Positions 44,001 through 53,640 of a stretch of DNA of 64,000 bases are shown here, piece after piece. A program made the translations under genes and the position numbers. Every line of letters starts with the position of its first letter. The stretch's first letter is position 1. The notes under the pieces are model-generated. The model searched no databases and was not told where the DNA came from. It saw only the letters and a program-made list of their open reading frames with translations. The stretch spans positions 9,087,515 to 9,151,514 of the forward strand of contig OY829659.1 of assembly GCA_963691815.1 (NCBI GenBank), read 5' to 3'. The DNA comes from Echiichthys vipera (lineage: Eukaryota > Chordata > Actinopteri > Perciformes > Trachinidae).

Positions 44001-47000
44001 CCTGGACTCTCCTCTCCTCTCAAGGAGAAAGCCCACTCCTTTGATGACAACAATGTCCAAATCTTGGACAGAGAGGACAGATGGTTTGAAAGAGGAGTAA
44101 AAGAAGCCATCTATGCAAAAGTAGAGAAACAACCGCTAAACAGAGGAGGAGGTCTGAGACACCACTTATCTCCCTTTTACAATGCGGCCCTCTCATCCCT
44201 TCCCAGGAGATTCAACAATCTAACAACTGTTCACACACGGCCTCCTGTGACTCCAACGACTGTCGTCAAGACTCAATAGAGCACTAACAAAGTCGAAACC
44301 AACTTCCAACGACTGCCACTCTAACGACGGTCGTTGGTACTTGGAGAACAAAGGGTCTCAGTGACATCATCGGCCTTGTGAGAGGTTAAATACCTAGATC
44401 TTCACACCAGTTAGTTGGTCCAGTCCCAGCCTGGTCAGATGCATACATGAACTGATGAAGCCTCTTGGATGAGAGGTGAAACGTCTTCCTAGACAAATAA
44501 CCAAGTCCAGTTGCTTTTGACTGAAATTGCTTTGAGGATAACGATGACCTGGACACATGAGAACATTCCCAGGCTAGGGTCCAAAAGCCTTGTAGGAACT
44601 AACTGTTGTCTAATAAACAGTTTGTTACTCTACAGCTTACTATAAAGTTGAACTTATCTGAGTCAGTACTTGCCTGATTTGGCTACTTCAGAAATATCCA
44701 CTCCTTGTTCATTGGTCATGAAACCCAAAACCGAGAAAATGGCGAAGCCTGAAACAATGCTGGTGGCACTGTTCAGTAGACACAAGTAGAAACAGTCCCT
44801 GAAAGCAAATGAATACAGTTGTAGACATGTATAAGGAGTGGGTGGATGGATGGATTACAGCTAAACAGTACACTGAAATGTGTTTCTGAAAAAACTTTAG
44901 GCAAAAAAAACATAACAGAAAAAGAATCTGCACCACCTAGTTTGACCTTTTCGTGAGCCTGGTAAATTGCGCCATTCAGTAACTTTGTTCAACCATAATG
45001 CTCATTCATCCGCTAAAACAACTCCATATGACATAAGCTGTTCTGATTGATCGGGCTCTGGCAAGGTTTGGTGGAAATCTGTGTGAATGGGAGGGAACCT
45101 AGGGCAAATAAAATATGACTTTGGCAGATTACCCTGGTTCTCAGATGAGAAATCCTTTGTTTTCTTCTTGGCTAAAGTAAACATGGAGCACAAATCATTA
45201 CCAGATGGCATTTGCAATCTTTTACCCTACCCCATCCCAACTCATTAAGGTTTTTATAGTTAGTCATTATTATTTTGAAGTTGAATTTATGGTGTGCTAA
45301 TGTGAAATAATAAAACTCAAGGTAAAATAGGTACATTTTACATTTTTAACCATAGTTAAGACCAGAGGAAAGCATATCGAGGGATCATGAGACTAGTGCC
45401 TCGTTAGAAAGCATCCTATTTCAAAACCATCTAAAAAAGTCCAATTCAGTGGCTGCCATTAGATACATGATTTTATTCAGAAAGAACAGCCAGAACTTAT
45501 TTCTAAAGGTTAATCTATTTAAAAACATAGACAAAAAAATGGATAAGGAGACGTTCAGATGTGGTGTGGGGGGTGTAAAGGCAAGTTTTACATCTGTTGA
45601 TTTATAGTCCCACACATTCATGTCCAATATCATCTTTGACCTGAAACACCACAGATGCATACAAATTGAATAAAAACATTAAAAATTCAATGAAAGTGGT
45701 TATCATTCATCTTATATGTTCAAATGCCTAGCATGGAGGAATACATGAAGCCTTCAGTCAGGTGAAATATACCATATTAATGACAGAAGAAAGACGTAAT
45801 TAGTCAATTTTGCTCAGAACACATTAAGAAGAAGGATATGACATCCACATATACCACATAAAAGTCTGTATAGTAGCCTAATGATAAAGAACAAGAAAGG
45901 GTCCGATATAGTTTTGATAGAATAGGCCTATGCTTACCTGTAACAGTCATTTGTGTAAGCATTGTAACTCCCAAGAGAGGTTAGGAATCCAAGGCCAATG
46001 GCATAGGAGAAGAAGATCTGAGTGCCAGCATCCATCCACACCTGAAAGGGTCAAACAAACACATGCATGTACATGACTCTGTACTGTTTACAGGAAACAC
46101 TGTTTGTTGCAGTTCTCCTCCAAAGATCATACTGTATGTGTGCTCTTACTTGGGGATCTGAAAGGCGAGAGACATCAGGGTAGAGGTAGTAAGAGATCCC
46201 GTCCATTGCCCCCGGTAGGGTAACACCACGTATGAGCAAAACCAACAGCATACCGAAGGGGAAGGTGGCTGTGAAGAAAGCGGCCTGAAAGGAAAGAAAC
46301 AGCCAAGCAAGTTATTGCCAGTTTGCTTCAAAATTTAATAATCACTCTTCAACATATGAATAAGCATGAACTCAAGTCTAGTTAAATCTTATAGTTAATG
46401 ATATAGCATCTGATTTTGAAAAAATTGATTATTTGCAAATCTAAAGCACCGTAGCAACGTAGCACCAATTGGATTACTGGACTGAATATTAGCTGCAGCC
46501 ACTTTAACAACACTGATCAGATTTAAATTAAACTTGAAGGCCTACTGTATGTTTATAGGATTGTTTTGATGTGATCTGGATCAGCAGTTCACTTTAATAT
46601 TATTATCCTGGCTGCCAAACTGACCTGTGTGGAGCCAGAGGAAACCTAAGATAACTCTGAACAGCCTTGCCTTGTTATCTTTGTGGGGAGCCTGTATTGA
46701 CTGTGTTCCTTCAATAGGCCGAACCCTAAAAATCTTAACCTTTCCTCTAACCACAACCCAAACATAGTTTGAAGTGAACTCAGCTGGAGGGTAATCTAAA
46801 CATCTCAAATACTATTCATGTCATGATTACATCAGGGCAGCCCTTCTCTCCTTTTTAGTCTCTGTGTTTTTGTCTCCCCCTGTCTGTGTTTTTCTATATG
46901 TGCTTTCCTCTCTGTGTTTTTGTGAGCTGGTTATCCGGGCAGGCTGATCCAGGTGTTTCTCGTTGGCACTAATCACCTGCCACCCTGTATATTAAGCCGG

Positions 47001-50000
47001 TCCTGAGTCTCATTCGGGGCCGAATCGTTATTGCAGATATTCCAGATTTCTCAGTAGCAGGAGCGGTAGCGCGTAGCAGGGCTGGCTTCGTCCTTGTGTC
47101 GATGTTTCTCCTCTCACTCCTCCATGGACCTATTTGTGACTGTGCCTTGTGTTTTTTGCTCCTGTTGCCCGTTTCCCTGTCAACCAGTGACTATTCCTAG
47201 TGTTTTTTTGCTCCAGATGCCCGTCTCCCTGTTGACCTGCCTGCCAGCCTGCTTGCTTACCTGCCAGCCTGTCTCCCAGCGTACCCCCCTCCTGTGCTCA
47301 TTCCCCGTGAACAGTTTTCCCAGTCCTCTCTGTGTTTTCCCCTTGTTCTCTGTGCACCCTTTGTGTTATATAAGTTTCATTAAATCTGTTAAAACTGACT
47401 CCCAAGTTTGTGTCTGCATCTGGGTCCAATCCTCTGTGTTTTCCCCGTAACGGTTCGTGACAATTCATGTCATAATTAGAGGTGAAACAACATTGACTAT
47501 TGCCAACAACAACCACTATAACTTAAATTGAACTCACCCTGAGTCTAAAACACCTAGCTGCGATGATAACAGGAAATTAGAGCCTGGACTAGCCTTCTGT
47601 GTGGGACTTAATAGTTGTAGTAATAGTAAATGAATAGTAATAGTACTACATTTAAAAGGTGGACATAATGGTAGCCAGATAATAGCTTCTATTATTGAGA
47701 GCTAAGCCTGTGATTGTTCTCATTTGTCCAGGTCATCGTTATCCCCAAAGCAATTTCAGTCAAAAGCAACTGGACTTGGTTCTGGACAGGTTCACGCGTA
47801 CATAAACTGATGAAACATCTTGGATGAGAGGTGAAACGTCTTCGTTGACAAATAACCAATTCCAGTTGCTTTTGACTGAAATTGCTTTGGGGATATTGAG
47901 AGCTAAACATTTCAAGTGTGGATGATGATGAATTCCTCAGACACTTCCTGTCGTGCTGACAGTTACAGAATCACAAAATCACCTGCCGGCTCTGGCCAAA
48001 ACCAACATTTTCTCATCAACAGGCTTGGATGATATCTTACTAAATATGACATTCTATTAACGCTGTGAAACAAGTTTGTATGATATATTACGCAATATGA
48101 ACGAAACAGGTTTATATGATATTTTACGAAACATGACAGACAGAGGGTCGTATGATATCTTACAAAATATGATATTCTATTTTACGCAGTGAAATGGAGG
48201 TGACTGTACCAAAACTACGTTACGTGTTTCTGGATCATGTCTTCCTCCCTATGGAGATTTTAGTGCTCCACATACGTCACCTGATCTCCTTCTTTGCTCT
48301 GAACGTTATTTCTACAGCAGCATATACATAATCATTATCATAAATCAGAACTGAAGAGTTTTTTTTCATGACAGAGGAGAACGGCACTGAAGGCTTGGAA
48401 ATGGTTCTAAGGGGGTTATCGTGAACATAAGTATGGGTTAAGTCAAAAACGTAAAAAGTTAATTTGGACAAATGTTTTAGGGTGATTTTTTAAAATGTAG
48501 GAAACATTTATGAATGTTCAGTCTTCAACCGTTGTACAGTATTTGGGTCAAATTGACCAGTTTCAAGTTTTTACAAGAAGAAAAATGGTAACCCTTAGCT
48601 TGTTTTATGTGATAAACATGTTCCCACAGAAAAACATAATAATAGAGCACCCATGTTACTATCCCCCACACATTTACATCCTTCATATAGTCTTCAGGTC
48701 TGACCCAGACCCACACAGAGAAACGCAGAAAAATGGCCACACACACATACACAAACACACACAGACATGCACACACATTCCATTAATCATATATGTTATC
48801 TCTATTGTTTTAAATTGAAATAAATGTGACCCGAGGGATACCAGAGCTTTCTGAAAGTGAAGACACTAGGGGTTAAGCTAACCTTCCCTGTTGACTTGAT
48901 GCCCTTCCAAACACAAAAGTAGCAGATGACCCATGTCAGGATGAGACACAAGGCCAATTCCCATCTCAAGTTACCGACCTCTTCAATGCCACCAGATATT
49001 TTCAAAACTCGGCGCCTGGAGAGAGAAAAGGAGCAATGGTGGGGGTTTGAGGGAGAGCAAAAAATATTGACAGGGGGGCGGGGGTCAAGAATCAAGCTAA
49101 GGTTTCATCCAGTGGAAACCTACATAAGGACTGAAAAAGATATGTGCATTTTTATTTTAACTTTTGTGAGTTTGCTTACTCCCAAAACTCCACAACGGGA
49201 AGGGTGGTGTTCAGTCTCGATGTCATGCTGAGGCTCAGGTTTGGATGGCTCAAGTCCACACACGAGTCTAGTATAAGAAAAACACTGAATATAAAAAGGT
49301 TTTCTCATTTGATTGAACACATATGTCCATTAAAAAAAAAATTGGTTTTCAAAACAGTTCACACAGAGACCTAAACTGAGAGATTCAATCAAAATAATCA
49401 AAATCAGTCCGCTGAAATGTGTCCAGCTCTGGTTAAAACAGCCATATGGACATTAAAAAAAGAAATGTATTCAGCATTCTCAATAACCCCCAAAACCACT
49501 CCATTAGTGTCCAAATCAGTCAAGCAGTTGCTGAAATACTGACCATATAGGTGATTATGCTAATCATTGCTAATTATGTCTAACATATGAACCTGGCAGT
49601 TTATGATTGCTGAGGACCCGTACTGTACATTTCTAACTTTTAAAAACATAAATTATACAGTAGCTTCATGATTTAAAGATTAATGTATGTAATCTGTGAA
49701 AAGATGCTTTCATTTTGTTCATCCAATAGTGTTCTAGGTCTTTCGATCTGTCTGAACTGTTTTGAAAAAGTTGTGAAAATGTGTGCAACTAATAAAAAGG
49801 TCTTAACAAGTGCAAGGGCAAGCTTCTGCTGTGCTTAGAAAGTGATGATGAAGATCAAGTTGATCCTAATTTCATTTAGCATGACTTAGCAATTGAGAAA
49901 AACTGTAATAGGGGATCTTAAAAATGCTTTGTCACATCCCCCAACACATAATAGTATGCAAATGATATATTTGAATGAAAACATTGCATTTCCTGTAAAA

Positions 50001-51672
50001 CAGCAGTAATTACTTCATTGCTTTGTCCTACCACTCGAACAGTCAAACATGAAAGTCTCAGTATTGCACACAGCACCTGTAGGTTTTTTACCTATATTGA
50101 AGTGAAATTAGTGATCAAATCCTATCTTTCACTATCTCACCTAAAAAGAAAGTATTGTAGCAAGTGTTTGGTTTTATTATATATAGCAAATATTTTAAAC
50201 CTAAAATCTTCCTAAGCACACGTCAAAAGCAGCCTACCTGTGTTCCAGTCATGACCGCATGTGGCCCAGGGCAAATCTGCACTGAAGGATGAGAACAGGA
50301 AAAAGAACGCCCATGCAATGATGATGATATAGGAGGTGGCACTGAATGCAATGATTAAGTGATTGGCATAGCCCATGCCTGAAATAAGATAATAAAAAAA
50401 GGAAAATACAGGTGAGGGTGGCACACAGATAATATTGGGTACAGGTGAGGGTGGCACACAGATAATATTGGGTACAGGTGAGGGTGGCACACAGATAATA
50501 TTGGGTACAGGTGAGGGTGGCACACAGATAATATTGGGTACAGGTGAGGGTGGCACACATATAATATTGGGTACAGGTGAGGGTGGCACACAGATAATAT
50601 TGGGTACAGGTGAGGGTGGCACACAGATAATATTGGGTACAGGTGAGGGTGGCACACAGATAATATTGGGTACAGGTGAGGGTGGCACACAGATAATATT
50701 GGGTACAGGTGAGGGTGGCACACAGATAATATTGGGTACAGGTGAGGGTGGCACACATATAATATTGGGTACAGGTGAGGGTGGCACACAGATAATATTG
50801 GGTACAGGTGAGGGTGGCACACATATAATATTGGGTACAGGTGAGGGTGGCACACAGATAATATTGGGTACAGGTGAGGGTGGCACACAGATAATATTGG
50901 GTACAGTGACCTGCGCAAAAAGTGAATAATTCATAAACGAAAACTTCTGGAGGTGTGGTAACAGCAGAGTCAGCAGGCTCATGGCGTTGAGCCTAATATG
51001 ATATCTTTTCACGGGGCCCGAAATTCTTGCCAGCACCCATGGCAACGAGTAAAGACAAAGCAGAAAGTATCTGCTGCAAAACCACTAGATGTTCAACTGT
51101 GATATGGAGAAAAGGATATTCTTTGTGCGTAATTACGCGCGCCGTCTAGCCCACATCCCAAGTCTGGTGAAACATATGACGACAACACTTGCAAAGGAAA
51201 TTAAAAAAGAAATAAGCCATTTTATTTACCTTCGAAAAGCGGACAAATCCTTCTCCAACACGTTATACTGCCCTGGCTGGTGTACTGTCCCAAGGCAGTC
51301 TCAAGGAAGAATAAGGGTATTCCGCATGCAAGCATGAACAAGATGTATGGGATGAAGAACACACCTGCAAAAAAAAGAGACAGAGGATCTTAACCATCTA
51401 ATGTAACGGTAAAAAAAAAGATTAGTCCCTCAGATTAAAACACGAAAAGTGAGCGAAGGTGCGATAGTGTCAACTCACTCACCTCCGCCGTTTCTGTAGC
51501 ACAGATAAGGGAACCTCCATACGTTGCCTGGTCCAATGATAGCGCCCATCACAGTCAGGATGAACTCGGCTTTGTTACTCCAATTCCCCCGTGCCTTCAA
51601 CTCCTTTGGCGTCGATGGGTGTTCGTTTGGCACAGAAACTGCGCAGGTGCCATTCTTCTTCTTCATGTCCAT
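38046..51672 (-). CDS. SLC6 Na+/Cl--dependent GABA/taurine/betaine-type transporter (GAT2/GAT3-like, slc6a13-like), complete
   Basis: A 12-TM plasma-membrane symporter that takes up GABA or a related amino acid with Na+ and Cl- (family knowledge). Exons in minus order: 51672-51483, 51364-51230, 50378-50238, 49267-49180, 49015-48883, 46284-46150, 46041-45938, 44798-44674, 41649-41537, 41431-41294, 40235-40133, 39961-39861, 39240-39070, 38186-38046. All phases join to 605 aa. Signatures: NVWRFPYLCY in TM1, PLFFLETALGQYTSQG in TM2, GNLRWELALCL, VTLPGA, DAGTQIFFSYA in TM6, SGPGLAFIVYP, LLGLDSQ in TM8 and IGYRP. The extracellular loop has NLS and NTT glycosylation sequons (N165, N175) and the Cys pair near 149/158. 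The start ATG 51672 is preferred because the upstream in-frame codons contain no ATG; ATG 51666 is an alternative. The paralogue cannot be fixed without a tree; a teleost-specific member is possible. I saw no canonical polyadenylation signal close to the stop. Confidence 0.9.
40860..41035 (+). pseudogene. Tc1/mariner-like transposase C-terminal fragment, in SLC6 intron 10
   Basis: The + strand encodes SSQDALIQVWEEIPQDTIHQ, then LIGSMPRRFPKCIQ and GEGHTH. This is the end of a Tc1-type DDE transposase, where the family has QDWDNLPQDTIRRLIRSMRRR and GGHTRY (from memory). The upstream part of the transposase is not recognisable. It lies in the intron 40236-41293, antisense to the host gene. Confidence 0.65.
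42004..42055 (-). ncRNA. Broken hammerhead motif in the inverted 5' PLTR
   Basis: Read on the minus strand, the 5' terminal repeat contains CTGATGA and the same GCCTCTTGGATGAGAGG hairpin as the 3' repeat. It then passes straight to TCTTCC, without the GAAACG block present at 44478-44483. The conserved GAAA arm and the cleavage triplet context are lost, so this copy should be inactive. Confidence 0.65.
43880..44279 (+). pseudogene. GIY-YIG endonuclease domain of the Penelope-like element, decayed
   Basis: The readable parts are NLVYAVQCNKECKDLYI, then a QHRRANSS block, then (after a frame change) DREDRWFERGVKEAIYAKVE and LRHHLSPFYNAALSSLPRRF. The order and spacing match the C-terminal nuclease of Penelope-like elements. 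The second motif reads YIEKTKQ where a glycine is expected after YI, and the catalytic arginine of the following helix appears replaced (HKCIAQH). The nuclease is therefore unlikely to be active. Confidence 0.75.
44440..44500 (+). ncRNA. Hammerhead-ribozyme-like motif in the 3' PLTR of the Penelope-like element
   Basis: CTGATGA (44452-44458) is followed by a stem II hairpin CCTCTT-GGAT-GAGAGG (44461-44476), then GAAAC (44478-44482) and GTC (44483-44485). Stem III would be only AC/GT, a palindrome with no loop, which suggests activity as a dimer. Stem I can pair GAA upstream of CTGATGA with TTC downstream of GTC. An A and an unpaired G between CTGATGA and stem II depart from the ideal core. 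Hammerhead motifs in Penelope-like elements are an established observation; activity here is inference. Confidence 0.7.
44674..44798 (-). CDS. SLC6 exon 8, followed by a GC-AG intron
   Basis: The exon encodes DCFYLCLLNSATSIVSGFA and on to DISEVAKS. The donor reads AAATCAG|GCAAGT (GC at 44673-44672). Only this GC junction keeps the frame into the next exon (GT CCA GGG TTG, giving S-G-P-G-L-A-F). The nearest GT, four bases on, would shift the frame. GC donors make up roughly 1% of vertebrate introns and this one otherwise matches the consensus well. Confidence 0.85.
46850..47465 (+). mobile_element. Probable solo LTR (Gypsy-like) in SLC6 intron 5
   Basis: This T/C- and GT-skewed block differs sharply from its surroundings. 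It contains a TATA-like TGTATATTAAGCC followed by an initiator-like stretch (~46987-47020), repeated CTGCCTGCC/CCTGCCAG motifs, and an end CTGGGTCCAATCC...CGTAACGGTTCGTGACAA that resembles fish Gypsy LTR termini from memory. I found no internal coding region or second LTR. The exact start and the target-site duplication were not resolved. Confidence 0.45.
47706..47893 (+). mobile_element. Single PLTR insertion of a Penelope-like element with hammerhead core
   Basis: This 188-bp insertion lies in SLC6 intron 5, between 13-bp direct repeats TATTGAGAGCTAA (47693-47705 and 47894-47906). Its core is a perfect 35-bp inverted repeat (47740-47774 with 47861-47895). Between the arms lie CTGATGA (47807-47813), a stem II hairpin (47816-47831) and GAAACGTC (47833-47840). 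The sequence matches the terminal repeat of the larger element at 41948-44573, but there is no coding region. The private target-site duplication shows a separate insertion event rather than a recombination remnant. Confidence 0.78.
50411..50905. repeat. 33-bp minisatellite, 15 copies, in SLC6 intron 2
   Basis: Fifteen head-to-tail copies of a 33-bp unit (start GGTGAGGGTGGCACACA, then GATAATATTGGGTACA) run at exactly 33-bp spacing. Copies 5, 11 and 13 carry CATATA instead of CAGATA; otherwise the copies are almost identical, which suggests recent expansion or homogenisation. Because 33 is a multiple of three, long artefactual reading frames cross it on both strands. In the sense direction of the transporter the array ends 32 bp before the exon 3 acceptor (50379), so it occupies the branch-point region. 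Confidence 0.95.
51483..51672 (-). CDS. SLC6 exon 1: cytoplasmic N-terminus and TM1 with GPGN instead of GLGN
   Basis: The exon encodes MDMKKKNG, a short cytoplasmic tail, the ARGNW motif that precedes TM1, and TM1 itself. The unwound, ion-binding part reads AIIGPGNVWRFPYLCY. The family is nearly invariant for Leu where Pro48 (codon CCA, 51531-51529) stands. The exon ends GGA G|GTGAGT in phase 1 and joins exon 2 (GVFFIPY) correctly, so the substitution is not a misread junction. Confidence 0.88.
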
Positions 51673-51689
51673 CCGTCCCTCCTGCAAAT

Positions 51690-52259
51690 GGCTCTACCTT
51701 CTCACTGACCACTTAACCGAGGCTCCTAAAGAACTTTCTTCCCGAGATTTCGTGCGTTCTGGCCAAAACCTCTAACACTGCCTGTTGACACAGACCTCAT
51801 GCGCATCACGTGAGGTCGTAGATACGTGTTGAAATTTTTTTTTTTGTAAGTAAGCACAGTTGTGTTAGCTGCTCTATTAGTTCTGGTAGGTCTGTCAGTG
51901 AGAATGGCAAAGGCTGAGACTACTGTATATACGCTGCAGATATGTAGATGTGCAATGGGAGGGGATTGGATTCTATTGAGAAGACCTAAAGGAAACTTGG
52001 AAACGTGCAGACCATTTCACAACTTTCATAATCTTATTGAATAATCATTGAATGTGTGTATCCTGGAGGAGTCATAGTGCAGATAAGGCTATTTAACAGA
52101 GATAATGACTCACAGATATACTTACTCTTCTGGGGCATATACTTCACTGATAATCAATAATGTAGGCCTTAAGGTGTGAAATATGGATTACTCTTTATTT
52201 TACTCTAAAGTGTGTATATTATATTATTGTTATTATTATTAATTCACCAGTGTACACGT
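51690..52259. other. Upstream flank of the SLC6 gene
   Basis: Expected to hold the SLC6 promoter (minus strand). CpGs are moderately frequent near 51720-51840 (CACGAAATCTCGGGAAG on the minus strand, ACACGTATCTACGACCTCACG further up). No TATA box could be assigned with confidence. Beyond about 51850 the sequence is AT-rich with nothing recognised. Confidence 0.4.
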
Positions 52260-53640
52260 TTTCAGGAATTTTCTGTCAGCAGTTTATACAGTTCAAGAAA
52301 GGGAGAGTAAAGTCTGTAGTTTTGCCACTTGATGCTTCATCAGACTCAGAGGAGGGAACCAGGGAGGAAGACGAGGAAGACTAGCTGTATACAGAGGAAC
52401 AATGTAAGGATGGCAACCATCCATAATGGCAACAGCAGCGGTGGCAATTTGTATGGTAACTCAGGTGCAACCCTGACTAAACTAGGAAGGATGTGTACAT
52501 AATGATTAGAGGAGTGCTGCAAATTGTTACCATATCAACCAAAGGAAGAATCTGTAAAATAAAGTGCATGAAGACACGAAATTCTGTTCATCCTTCAGAT
52601 TGCCTCTTTATCAAAATTTTCAAAAGAGTGCTTAAACATACCTTTCCCTGAATGTCAGTCAGTTCCCATAATAACAAGTTAGTTAAGCCTTTAAATTCCC
52701 CTAGGAACATAGGCCATTGACAAAGCTCTTCCATCCTCTCCATAATAACAAAAGTGCTATAAAATGTCCATGACTTCAGTTTTACACTTCTTCACAAAAT
52801 ACATTCATTGTTGTTTCAACCTCTGACAATTACTGTATTTTATTGACGGTGTATTGTTTGTAGTTTTCTACCTCAAACAACATTCTTGTTCACATTGCCA
52901 CCCAATTTAGGGCTACTATAATAATATAGTGCAGGTTACAGCAATACTATAAAGTACTTAAAGCAGACAGATAATAAAGACAGATAATAAAGTTATCTAT
53001 CTTTCTATCTATCTATCTATCTGCTACTGATTCTGGACTTGGCACACTTGATTTGGACACTGCTATTAATGATAGAGAAATACAAAACATATTCAGTGCA
53101 AAACCATTCATCAAACAAATCCTTTTAAAGAGTTGGAGTCCTCTGAAGTTTGGATACCCTTCGAAAGAATGGCTTGATGGGTTGTAGATTGGAAGAAGAT
53201 CGAGACCTCCTACGAAGAGGAAGAGACAGCTTTGACTTCAATGTCGACAACAATGGAAAGCTCGCTATGGTCAAATGGGCAGACAACAAAACTGTCCCTT
53301 TGGTGAGTTCCTGTGCTTCTGTCAACCCTGTTGGCCAAGTTAGACATAATTCTTAAGAAGAAAAGCATACGATAAGTCTGCCTTGCCCTCATTGTGTCTG
53401 AGTACAACACTCACATGGGGCATTTTCTGGCTGTTGATAAGGCATGGTTTGCCACTGGCGTGATGCAGCAATACAAGGACTTTATGTTGGATGCTGCCCT
53501 AGGATGGCTATTGAATACCAAGAGTAATCGAACAGCCAAAGGTCCCCAGGCCTGTGGATGGTTTGAGATATGATGGGATTAACATCTTCCCTATCCTGTT
53601 AGTGAAAGGCTGATGCAGGATGTGCCAGGATGGACAGGCC
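52260..53640 (+). pseudogene. piggyBac-type transposase relic
   Basis: The clearest block (53150-53300) reads TLRKNGLMGCRLEEDRDLL, then RGRDSFDFNVDNNGKLA, MVKWADNKTV and SSCASVNPVGQV. This is the region of piggyBac/PGBD transposases with an LRKNR...WxDNKxVxLLSS pattern. After a frame break, ALIVSEYNTHMG (~53375-53415), LAVDKAWFATGVMQQYKDF and LGWLLNTKSNR continue the C-terminus. An acidic stretch ahead (DASSDSEEGTREEDEED, ~52330-52383) may be its N-terminus. Stops and frameshifts rule out function. Terminal repeats and a TTAA duplication were not found. Confidence 0.6.
52989..53107. repeat. Direct repeat copy 1 (AGTTATCTATC...CATATTCAGTGCA)
   Basis: AGTTATCTATC plus (TATC)n, then TGCTACTGATTCTGGACTTG, GCACACTTGATTTGGACACT and AATACAAAACATATTCAGTG. 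The same ~115 bases recur at 55368 with about one substitution (TATTAATG versus TATCAATG). Confidence 0.93.

Larger units (their letters stand above)
41948..44573 (+). mobile_element. Penelope-like retroelement, degenerate, inverted PLTRs, in SLC6 intron 8
   Basis: The element is flanked by a perfect 10-bp target-site duplication CTAGGGTCCA (41938-41947 and 44574-44583). Its ends are ~100-bp imperfect inverted repeats (from 41950, and back from 44539). Between them are + strand fragments of one coding region: an N-terminal part (~42056-42215), a linker with KDHSNIIIPVDKG (~42661-42876), reverse transcriptase blocks (~42873-43420: KIHKEGAPLRPIVSSIN, SYDVTSLFTCIP, GSLVSPIVANV), a distal block with RKPTHTDQY (~43441-43610) and a GIY-YIG-like endonuclease (~43880-44270). 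Stops and frameshifts break it, and the segment expected to carry the YVDD catalytic motif is missing after IVANV. It is antisense to the host gene and lies wholly within the intron 41650-44673. Confidence 0.88.

Noticed and set aside
47730..47895. Excision footprint or recombined solo LTR of the Penelope element at 41948
   Set aside because: It has its own 13-bp target duplication, different from that of the larger element, and lies 3.1 kb away, so it is an independent insertion.
50411..50905. CRISPR-like array of evenly spaced 33-bp units
   Set aside because: There are no spacers: units abut head to tail, and the host is a vertebrate. It is a minisatellite.
50435..50929. Long + strand ORF of (GTGEGGTQIIL) repeats as a protein
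   Set aside because: The frame is kept only because the unit is 33 bp. It lies in an intron, antisense, with no start context or flanking exons.
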